A DNA stretch of 6,021 nucleotides. Source: Acidobacteriota bacterium (GTDB lineage: Bacteria > Acidobacteriota > Terriglobia > Bryobacterales > Bryobacteraceae). The number at the start of each line of letters is the position of its first letter. Position 1 is the first letter of the stretch. Under the pieces are notes generated by a model. It was not told where the DNA came from, searched no databases, and saw nothing but the letters and a program-made list of their open reading frames with translations. The stretch is taken from the NCBI GenBank assembly GCA_016871135.1, contig VFZQ01000365.1, forward strand, positions 1 through 6,021. The letters run 5' to 3'. Made by a program: the position numbers and the translations under genes. Of this stretch, positions 1 through 4,605 are shown piece by piece.

Positions 1-668
1 ATCTTGAACCCGGACTGCCGCTGCAATACGTAATAGTGACCACGGCGCACAATACAGGGCAGCGCGCCCGGTTCAAGGTGATATCCCAGGAGCGTGCCTC
101 GCACTGGATAGGCGCGGGGAATGCCGGTTCGGATCTGCGACGCCCACGCCCCGGCCGCGATGACGCAAGGCGATGCCGGCCGGTCTATCGCCGTATGCTC
201 TTGGATCTGAACTCCGCGCGCGCGGCAAACGGCGGCAAGCGCATTGCAGATTGACCGGGGATCGGCCTGCGCCTCACCGGGGAACCAGCGCGCCGCGCCG
301 ATGCCAGGAATCGGTGCGCGGCGTGCCGCCTCGTCCGCCGCTAGCGCCTGCCACTCTATCCCCGGCGCCGGCGGTTCCGGATTGTCTAATTCCATTGCGC
401 CGCAGACATGGAAGTCGATCGGTATTCCACTCTCCGATCGCAACTCTTCGATGAAAGGCGTGAAAAGCGCGAGGCTTTCAATTGCCCGTCTCGTCCACGG
501 CGAATCGGCGCGGAACTCCCCTCCCGGTGACAGCATCCCCGCCCCCGCCCAACTCGACTCCGATGCGATCGGCCCCTTGTCGCAGACAGCCACCTTGACG
601 CCTCGCTGCGCGAGCCGCCACGCAATACTGAGCCCGATAATGCCGCCCCCAACAATTTGAACGTCCAT
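1..668 (-). CDS. thiO: ThiO-like FAD-dependent glycine/D-amino-acid oxidase, N-terminal part (cut by window edge)
   Basis: This is the start of a cytoplasmic flavoenzyme of the DAO family. ThiO oxidises glycine to iminoacetate (glyoxylate imine) for the thiazole half of thiamine. Seen: 222 codons read without a stop from an ATG at 668 to the left edge. A Rossmann dinucleotide motif GGGIIG lies at residues 7-12, with an acidic D30 at the end of the second strand for FAD ribose binding. The segment SSWAGAGMLSP (38-48) is close to the ThiO/DAO signature. A second FAD motif VIAAGAWAS (about 169-177) is followed by PVRG. The ATG was chosen because the nucleotide fold begins two residues later. No strong Shine-Dalgarno is seen (GGTAGAG is upstream) and no THI-box. 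Odd: the stretch between RARGVQ and the second FAD motif is clearly shorter than I expect for ThiO. About 140 C-terminal residues should lie outside the window. It could instead be another DadA/SoxB-like oxidase. Confidence 0.72.
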   Translation of the reverse strand, partial: MDVQIVGGGIIGLSIAWRLAQRGVKVAVCDKGPIASESSWAGAGMLSPGGEFRADSPWTRRAIESLALFTPFIEELRSESGIPIDFHVCGAMELDNPEPPAPGIEWQALAADEAARRAPIPGIGAARWFPGEAQADPRSICNALAAVCRARGVQIQEHTAIDRPASPCVIAAGAWASQIRTGIPRAYPVRGTLLGYHLEPGALPCIVRRGHYYVLQRQSGFK

Positions 669-783
669 CTCTACCAGACTACCCTTCCGCGGCGGGAAAA
701 TCCCCGCGCGTCCAGGCGAACGTGACTCTTTCTCAAACCTGCAAAAAGCGGCTTTCCTATTTTGCCTTGACAGCCCCATTCCC

Positions 784-813
784 TTGACCCACAGCCAGGA
801 TGTCGTGTATACT
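784..813 (+). promoter_or_regulatory. Distal sigma70-type promoter for the T6SS operon
   Basis: The -35 box TTGACC (784-789) and the -10 box TATACT (808-813) each match the consensus at five of six bases and are 18 bp apart. Transcription would start near 819-821. A perfect TTGACA lies 17 bp upstream (767-772) but has no -10 box at a usable distance. The promoter points towards tssB, whose ATG is about 400 bases downstream. Box matches are seen; use of the promoter is inferred. Confidence 0.5.
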
Positions 814-822
814 TTGGATCTA

Positions 823-843
823 GGACTTTCAGTACTAAAGTCC
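823..843 (+). repeat. Inverted repeat at the predicted transcription start
   Basis: GGACTTT (823-829) and AAAGTCC (837-843) are perfect complements around a 7-base spacer. The repeat begins 2-4 bases after the predicted start of transcription. It could be a 5' hairpin that protects the mRNA end, or an operator for a dimeric regulator that blocks promoter clearance. The sequence does not decide between these. Confidence 0.45.
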
Positions 844-853
844 CGCCTTAACG

Positions 854-998
854 CCTGAGCTTCATCAGGGAGGCTGACAACGGGATCGACTGGGAGCACC
901 AGACCCGGAGAGGGGCCATCGACGGCTCTTCTCGGCGGGTTCGAAGATAGGTTGTAACGATCCCTAGGCGAGCACCACAAATCTTATGCGAGATTGTG
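854..998 (+). ncRNA. Candidate structured leader RNA or small RNA
   Basis: The pairings found by eye are as follows. Hairpin a: CCTGA (854-858) with TCAGG (865-869). A closing helix P1: GGGATCG (882-888) with CGATCCC (958-964), 7 bp. Inside it, P2: CTGG (890-893) with CCAG (899-902). P3 is a long hairpin: 903-907 pairs with 936-940 and, after a 2-base bulge (934-935), 908-917 pairs with 924-933 around the loop ATCGAC. P3 has 15 bp, two of them G-U. P1, P2 and P3 can form together as a three-way junction. A further hairpin pairs 976-984 with 991-998, with one bulged A and a 6-base loop. I do not recognise a known family. P3 is the strongest element; arms as short as P1 or P2 can arise by chance in a region this size. 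It could be the cis-acting 5' leader of tssB or a separate small RNA. Confidence 0.35.
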
Positions 999-1083
999 AA
1001 GGGTTTTCTCCTCGGTCCGCGCTTTACCAGACAGAAGACGGCAGACGGAAAGCAAGTTCACCAAACTTCCTTGAAAGAAGGCC

Positions 1084-1112
1084 TTGACTGGCAGCGAGGG
1101 CGCGGATACACT
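1084..1112 (+). promoter_or_regulatory. Possible proximal promoter before tssB
   Basis: TTGACT (1084-1089) and TACACT (1107-1112) are 17 bp apart, matching the consensus at five and four of six bases. A start near 1119 would give a leader of about 105 bases and would bypass the structured segment at 854-998. The -10 box is weak, so this is only a candidate. Confidence 0.28.
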
Positions 1113-1165
1113 CGAACAGGACTGCATTCCCGGCCCACCGGCGAAGTCATTCTTTCGTATTACAA

Positions 1166-1184
1166 GAAGCCGGTGCTTCGGCAC
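1166..1184 (+). promoter_or_regulatory. Overlapping hairpins close to the tssB start
   Basis: GTGC (1173-1176) pairs with GCAC (1181-1184) around a TTCG tetraloop, a very stable RNA form. The alternative pairing GAAGC (1166-1170) with GCTTC (1175-1179) uses some of the same bases, so the two exclude each other. No T run follows, so it is not an intrinsic terminator. It ends 40 bases before the tssB ATG and may affect mRNA stability or ribosome access. Confidence 0.3.
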
Positions 1185-1215
1185 TCAGTAATCACAGTTT
1201 CCAGAGACCCAACTT

Positions 1216-1221
1216 GAGGAG
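1216..1221 (+). promoter_or_regulatory. tssB ribosome binding site
   Basis: GAGGAG lies 3 bases before the ATG at 1225. The core GAGG (1216-1219) gives a more usual spacing of 5 bases. It supports this ATG as the tssB start, which also agrees with the conserved N-terminus of the protein. Confidence 0.7.
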
Positions 1222-1224
1222 CTT

Positions 1225-1743
1225 ATGGCAAGAGAGAGTACGCAACACAAACTGGACCGGGTTCGCCCGCCACGCGTCCAAATCACTTACGACGTAGAAA
1301 TCGGCGACGCGATCGAGATCAAGGAACTTCCCTTCGTTCTCGGCGTCATGGGCGATTTCACCGGACAAGCCGTTGAACCGCTGCCGCGACTCCGCGACCG
1401 CAAGTTCACCGAAGTCAACCCGGATAATTTCGACCAAGTCCTCGCCGGTATGAAGCCCCACTTGGCCTACTCGGTCGAAAACAAACTCAGCGAAGATCCC
1501 GACGCCGGCCAGCTCAAGGTCGACCTCCACTTCAAGAGCCTCGACGATTTCGCTCCCGAAAACGTCGTTCGGCAAGTCAAGCCGCTGCGTGAGCTCATGG
1601 ACCTCCGCCAACGCCTGTCGGATCTGCGGGGAACGCTCCAGACCAACGAGCAGCTTGAAGATGCGCTGATGAAGACCGCCAAGGACCCCAAGGCGCTCGA
1701 AGCGCTGAAGGCCGAACTCGGCATGGGAGGCGAAAATGAGTGA
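1225..1743 (+). CDS. tssB: T6SS contractile sheath small subunit TssB (VipA/ImpB)
   Basis: TssB pairs with TssC to form the cytoplasmic sheath whose contraction drives the Hcp tube out of the cell. At 172 aa it has the usual family length. Seen: the N-terminal RVRPPRVQITYDVE (12-25), the LPFVLGVMGDFTG block (35-47) and the LRDRKF...NFDQVL block (56-73), all typical of VipA/ImpB. After these come the LHFKSLDDFAPENV segment and a helical C-terminus rich in Leu, Glu and Lys, where other TssB proteins hold the helix that ClpV binds. No signal peptide or membrane segment is present, as expected. It is the first gene of the apparent operon. Its last 8 bases overlap tssC, which suggests translational coupling and balanced output of the two sheath subunits. 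The family assignment is very secure. Confidence 0.97.
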   Translation: MARESTQHKLDRVRPPRVQITYDVEIGDAIEIKELPFVLGVMGDFTGQAVEPLPRLRDRKFTEVNPDNFDQVLAGMKPHLAYSVENKLSEDPDAGQLKVDLHFKSLDDFAPENVVRQVKPLRELMDLRQRLSDLRGTLQTNEQLEDALMKTAKDPKALEALKAELGMGGENE

Positions 1744-3211
1744 TGCCCAACGCGCCCAACCGCAGGCGCAAGAACAAGTTCTCGAATCCGCGCTGCTCGA
1801 TCAAATCTGCGCGGAAGGCAAAGTAGCCAAGACCGACGAGCGCGGCAAGAGCTTGGTTCGCGAATTCGTCAACCAGATCCTGCAGGGGCAGATGACGGTC
1901 TCCCGCGACGCGGAAGCCACCATTAACGCCCGCATCGCCCAGATCGATCACCTGCTCTCGCTCCAGTTGAACGAGATCATGCACCACGAGTCGTTTCAGA
2001 AGCTCGAAGCGAGCTGGCGTGGCCTGAAGTACATGATGGATCAGTCGGAAACTTCCGACATGTTGAAGATCAAGGTCCTCAACTGCTCCAAGCGCGAACT
2101 GCTGCGCGATCTGCAGCGTGCGCCCGAGTTCGACCAAAGCGCGATGTTCAAAAAGGTGTACGAAGAAGAGTTCGGTGTGTTCGGCGGCGCTCCGTTCGCC
2201 TCCATCATCAGCGACTACACCTTCGGCAAACACCCGGAAGACATCGAACTCCTTGAGCGCGTCTCCAACGTCGCCGCTTCGGCTCACGCGCCCTTCATCG
2301 CCGGCGCCGATCCGACGATGTTCAACCTGGAAGGTTTTGCCTCGCTCGATCAACCGCGCGACCTCGCGAAGATCTTCGACACGACCGAGTTCGCGAAATG
2401 GAAGTCGTTCCGTCAATCGGAAGACTCCCGCTACGTCGGCCTCGTACTGCCCCGCGTGCTCGGCCGCCTGCCTTACGGCAAGGACTCCAAGCCCTGTGAT
2501 GCCTTCAACTACGAAGAGGGCGTGGACGGCACCGATCACAGCAAGTACCTGTGGATGAACGCCTCCTGGGCGATGGGCGCCAAGCTCACCCAATCGTTCG
2601 CGATGCACAAATGGTGCGCGACGATCCGCGGAGTCGAAGGCGGCGGATTGGTGGACGGTCTCCCGGTGCACAACTTCCGCACCGACGACGGCGACATCGT
2701 GATGAAGTGCCCGACCGAAGTGCCGGTCACCGACCGTCGCGAAAAGGAACTCGCCGATCTTGGCTTCATCCCGCTCGTGCACTGCAAGAATACCGATTAC
2801 GCGGCGTTCTTCTCGGTGCAATCGGCGCAGAAACCGAAGCTCTACGACAAGGACGCGGCCAACGCCAATGCGCGCTTATCCGCTCAGTTGCCGTACATCT
2901 TTGCGGTGAGCCGGTTCGCTCACTACCTCAAGGCCATGATGCGCGACAAGATCGGCAGCTTCATGTCCCGGTCGCAGTGCGAAACGTTCCTCAACAACTG
3001 GATCATGAACTACGTCCTGCTCGACGACAACGCTTCTAAAGAAGCGAAGGCGAGGAGTCCGTTAAGAGAGGCGCGGATCGATGTCGTGGACGTCCCGGGC
3101 AAGCCCGGCGCCTACCGCGCTGTCGCGTTCCTCAAGCCGCACTTCCAACTCGACGAACTCTCCGTTTCGCTCCGTTTGGTGGCCGATCTCCCGCCGCCGG
3201 CCAAGGGCTAG
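1736..3211 (+). CDS. tssC: T6SS contractile sheath large subunit TssC (VipB/ImpC)
   Basis: TssC is the main sheath protein, assembling with TssB into the helical sheath around the Hcp tube. The 491 aa length fits the family. Seen in order: LEASWRGLKYMM (90-101), YTFGKHPEDIELL (161-173), LPRVLGRLPYG (238-248), WMNASWAMGAKL (273-284), RGVEGGGLVDGLPVHNF (298-314), KCPTEVPVTDRREKELADLG (324-343), a NARLSAQLPYIFAVSRFAHY segment (378-397), RDKIGSF (403-409) and a closing KPHFQLDELSVSLRLV (467-482). These are hallmark blocks of the VipB/ImpC family, with no visible gap or frameshift. The ATG at 1736 overlaps the end of tssB in another frame, and GGGAGG about 5 bases upstream can serve as ribosome binding site. 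A long antisense open frame across tssC looks like a by-product of GC-rich codon use. Confidence 0.98.
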   Translation: MSDAQRAQPQAQEQVLESALLDQICAEGKVAKTDERGKSLVREFVNQILQGQMTVSRDAEATINARIAQIDHLLSLQLNEIMHHESFQKLEASWRGLKYMMDQSETSDMLKIKVLNCSKRELLRDLQRAPEFDQSAMFKKVYEEEFGVFGGAPFASIISDYTFGKHPEDIELLERVSNVAASAHAPFIAGADPTMFNLEGFASLDQPRDLAKIFDTTEFAKWKSFRQSEDSRYVGLVLPRVLGRLPYGKDSKPCDAFNYEEGVDGTDHSKYLWMNASWAMGAKLTQSFAMHKWCATIRGVEGGGLVDGLPVHNFRTDDGDIVMKCPTEVPVTDRREKELADLGFIPLVHCKNTDYAAFFSVQSAQKPKLYDKDAANANARLSAQLPYIFAVSRFAHYLKAMMRDKIGSFMSRSQCETFLNNWIMNYVLLDDNASKEAKARSPLREARIDVVDVPGKPGAYRAVAFLKPHFQLDELSVSLRLVADLPPPAKG

Positions 3212-3247
3212 TCGCACCAGTTTTCAAGAATTCCCGCTTTGTTCTTT

Positions 3248-3277
3248 GCGGCGCGAACGCCGCCCTCCGTGGCGGCG
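3248..3277 (+). promoter_or_regulatory. Two mutually exclusive hairpins between tssC and hcp
   Basis: Three consecutive arms share one middle strand. GCGGCG (3248-3253) pairs with CGCCGC (3258-3263) around a CGAA tetraloop. CGCCGCC (3258-3264) also pairs with GGCGGCG (3271-3277) around CTCCGT. Both stems are perfect and pure G-C, and only one can form at a time. A GC-only run follows, with no T tract, so this is not a classical terminator. Likely roles are protecting the 3' end of a processed tssBC message or setting the separate level of hcp. Confidence 0.5.
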
Positions 3278-3320
3278 CGCGCGTCCGCGTGGCTATCATG
3301 AATGTCAATCTAACTGCATT

Positions 3321-3330
3321 AGGAGAAAGG
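3321..3330 (+). promoter_or_regulatory. Strong hcp ribosome binding site
   Basis: The purine-rich AGGAGAAAGG stands just before the hcp ATG at 3335, with AGGAG 9 bases and AAGG 4 bases away. It is the clearest Shine-Dalgarno of the window. This fits the high demand for Hcp, the most abundant T6SS component. It also sets the ATG as the start. Confidence 0.75.
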
Positions 3331-3334
3331 TAAA

Positions 3335-3829
3335 ATGTCCCAGAAAAATATCTGGCTAAAAATTTCGGAAGGTATCAAGGGTGAAGGTACCCACGAAGGA
3401 TACGCCGATCAGATTCAAATCGATTCCTACGCTTTCGGTGCGTCAAACGTAATCGCCGGCAACCGTCAGGCCGCTGGCCAGATTCGCGGCCAGGTGTCGG
3501 TATCCGATTTCACCGTTAACGCCTCCATGGGCCTTCACAGCGCCCCGCTCTTTAAGGCGCTGACCAGCAATCAGAACCTCAAAGAAGTGATCATGACGAA
3601 ACTTACGTCGGCCGACAAGCCAACTCCGTACATGATCGTTACCCTGTCGGATTGTTTTGTCTCCTCTTTCGCGTCCTCGGATTCGGGAGGCAGCGGAACT
3701 CCGGGCATGGAGTCGATCTCCTTCAACTACGGGAAGATCCACTTTAAGTACATCTTGTTCGATGCCGCGAATAAGAACAAGGGCGGCAACGAAGCTACCT
3801 ACGACGCCACGAAGGGCAAAGCAACCTAG
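3335..3829 (+). CDS. hcp: Hcp, T6SS inner tube protein
   Basis: Hcp forms hexameric rings that stack into the tube ejected by sheath contraction; it also carries small effectors in its lumen and is released to the medium. At 164 aa it has normal single-domain length. Seen: ISEGIKGEGTHEGY (10-23), the family's opening strand and loop. Next come IQIDSYAFGASN (27-38), a VSDFTVNASMGLHSAPLF segment (55-72), a YMIVTLSDCFVSSFASS strand pair (99-115) and ESISFNYGKIHFKYI (126-140). A Gly/Ser-rich loop (116-124) sits where Hcp proteins vary. There is no signal peptide, as usual, and no C-terminal extension, so this is a structural Hcp rather than an Hcp-effector fusion. It lies 123 bases after tssC, the longest gap in the operon, with its own hairpins and a strong ribosome binding site. 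The short Lys/Asn/Gly-rich tail (146-164) is probably flexible. Confidence 0.95.
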   Translation: MSQKNIWLKISEGIKGEGTHEGYADQIQIDSYAFGASNVIAGNRQAAGQIRGQVSVSDFTVNASMGLHSAPLFKALTSNQNLKEVIMTKLTSADKPTPYMIVTLSDCFVSSFASSDSGGSGTPGMESISFNYGKIHFKYILFDAANKNKGGNEATYDATKGKAT

Positions 3830-3850
3830 CCCTCCCGGCACTCTCCGACA

Positions 3851-4591
3851 ATGACAGCCAGGGAGCTCTACCAAGCGGGAAAACTCAAGGAAGCGATCGC
3901 GGCGCTGAACGTCGAGGTCCGGGATAACCCGGCCGACGTCCGGCGCCGGACGTTTCTCTTTGAACTCCTCGCATTCGCCGGCGAATACGACCGAGCGGAA
4001 AAGCAACTGCACATTTTAGCGGACGCCTCCGACGAGGCCAAGCTGGCAACGGTACTCTACCGAGCATCGTTGCATGCCGAGAAAACCCGCAAGGACCTAT
4101 TCATCAAGAAGGATTTTCCGGCAAAGGCTGGAGACTCCGACGGCGACCTCAAGGGCACGATCAACGGCCAGCCGTTTGAATCCCTCGTCGATGGCGATCC
4201 TACGATCGGACCACGCCTGGAAGCGTACGCCGCCGGCGCCTACATCTGGATCCCATACAAACACATCGAGTCGATCGAGTGCGAAGCGCCAAAGCGCGTG
4301 CGCGATCTGCTCTGGATACCCGCACTCGTCAAGACCGGTCCGGCCTTCAAGATGATGGAGCTGGGTGAAGTTCTACTTCCCGCGTTAACCTGGGACGCCA
4401 GTTCGGCCGACGACGAGCAGGTCAAGCTCGGACGGATGACGAATTGGATCGAGGATGGCGAGATCGTCAAACCGATCGGCCAGAAGACGCTTCTCGCCGA
4501 TGGAGAAGACATCCCGATGCTCGAAGTACGGAAGATCGAATTTGCCCGCGCTCCCGAACCGGACGAACCCGGCTCGGAAGCCGAAGCGTAG
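3851..4591 (+). CDS. tagJ: T6SS accessory protein TagJ (ImpE/SciE family)
   Basis: TagJ is a cytoplasmic accessory protein. In Pseudomonas it binds the N-terminal part of TssB and ClpV, and probably tunes sheath disassembly. Seen: a TPR-like N-terminus (ELYQAGKLKEAIAALN at 5-20, then FELLAFAGEYDRAEKQL, 37-53). The ImpE core follows: GTINGQPFESLVDGD (102-116), IGPRLEAYAAGAYIWIPY (119-136), a LRDLxW-like RVRDLLWIPAL (149-159) and the end block IGQKTLLADGEDIPMLEVRK (209-228). Differences from the usual form: 246 aa against roughly 260-280, a short linker between the helical and core parts (about 85-100), TNW at 197-199 where TEW is typical, and an acidic tail (236-246). The ATG at 3851, 21 bases after hcp, has no Shine-Dalgarno. 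It was chosen because the TPR-like part starts at once after it. The family call is secure; the exact start is less so. Confidence 0.88.
   Translation: MTARELYQAGKLKEAIAALNVEVRDNPADVRRRTFLFELLAFAGEYDRAEKQLHILADASDEAKLATVLYRASLHAEKTRKDLFIKKDFPAKAGDSDGDLKGTINGQPFESLVDGDPTIGPRLEAYAAGAYIWIPYKHIESIECEAPKRVRDLLWIPALVKTGPAFKMMELGEVLLPALTWDASSADDEQVKLGRMTNWIEDGEIVKPIGQKTLLADGEDIPMLEVRKIEFARAPEPDEPGSEAEA
3919..3962 (+). terminator. Tandem GC hairpins with T-rich tail inside tagJ (possible attenuator)
   Basis: CCGGG (3919-3923) pairs with CCCGG (3928-3932) around ATAA. Three bases later comes a perfect 18-bp palindrome, 3936-3953. As RNA it folds to 7 bp with a GCGC loop, and TTTCTCTTT follows directly. 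This has the shape of an imperfect intrinsic terminator about 100 bases after the hcp stop, within codons 24-37 of tagJ. The T run is broken by Cs, and ribosomes on tagJ would disrupt the fold, so it could act only when tagJ is poorly translated. Confidence 0.35.
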
Positions 4592-4597
4592 GCCGAT

Positions 4598-4601
4598 AGG
4601 A
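4598..4601 (+). promoter_or_regulatory. tssA ribosome binding site (weak)
   Basis: AGGA stands 4 bases before the ATG at 4606, in the 14-base gap after the tagJ stop. It is short but adequate. Because the gap is small, reinitiation by ribosomes finishing tagJ is also possible. Confidence 0.5.
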
Positions 4602-4605
4602 ACCA

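Larger units (their letters stand above)
669..1224. other. Divergent intergenic region, no convincing gene
   Basis: These 556 bases separate thiO (leftward) from tssB (rightward). No open frame here has family resemblance, a good ribosome binding site and a sensible start together. The region holds a sigma70-type promoter at 784-813, an inverted repeat at 823-843, a set of pairable arms at 854-998, a weaker promoter at 1084-1112 and a UUCG-type hairpin at 1173-1184. At 692-707, in the likely thiO leader, GCGGG pairs with CCCGC around a 6-base loop. I could not identify a clear thiO promoter. If the distal promoter is the real one, the T6SS mRNA has a leader of about 400 bases. Confidence 0.7.

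Noticed and set aside
669..800. THI-box (TPP riboswitch) in front of thiO
   Set aside because: On the minus strand I find no convincing CUGAGA plus GAUCUGGAUAAUACC-like core. TTTGAGA alone is not enough.
882..968. tRNA-like or tmRNA-like gene
   Set aside because: A 7-bp outer helix, a 4-bp hairpin and a GGTTCGAAG segment suggested a tRNA fold. However, bases 941-957 cannot form a T stem, the large hairpin is too long for an anticodon arm, and no NCCA end follows.
894..977. Direct repeat GAGCACCA at 894-901 and 970-977
   Set aside because: One or more 8-base repeats are expected by chance in a region of this size, and there is no extended similarity around them.
976..1010. Intrinsic terminator after the hairpin at 976-998
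   Set aside because: The stem is short with a bulge and has only moderate GC. The TTTT run starts five bases after the stem, so termination is doubtful.
1088..1105. Sigma54 promoter (GG-N10-GC)
   Set aside because: The spacing fits, but the -12 element reads GCGC rather than TTGC, and the sequence is better read as part of a sigma70-like site.
996..1217. Open frame of 73 codons (GTG start) just before tssB
   Set aside because: There is no ribosome binding site before the GTG. The composition looks random, with many Arg/Thr/Gly residues and no recognisable motif, and the frame overlaps candidate leader structure and a promoter.
1595..2821. 408-codon antisense open frame across tssB and tssC
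   Set aside because: It lies opposite two secure genes in a GC-rich sequence, where such frames are common. Its translation has no family features and is rich in Arg, Val and Glu, as expected from reverse reading.
3291..3334. Separate promoter for hcp
   Set aside because: TATCAT at 3294-3299 could be a -10 box, but the sequence 17 bp upstream is GGCGGC, far from a -35 box.
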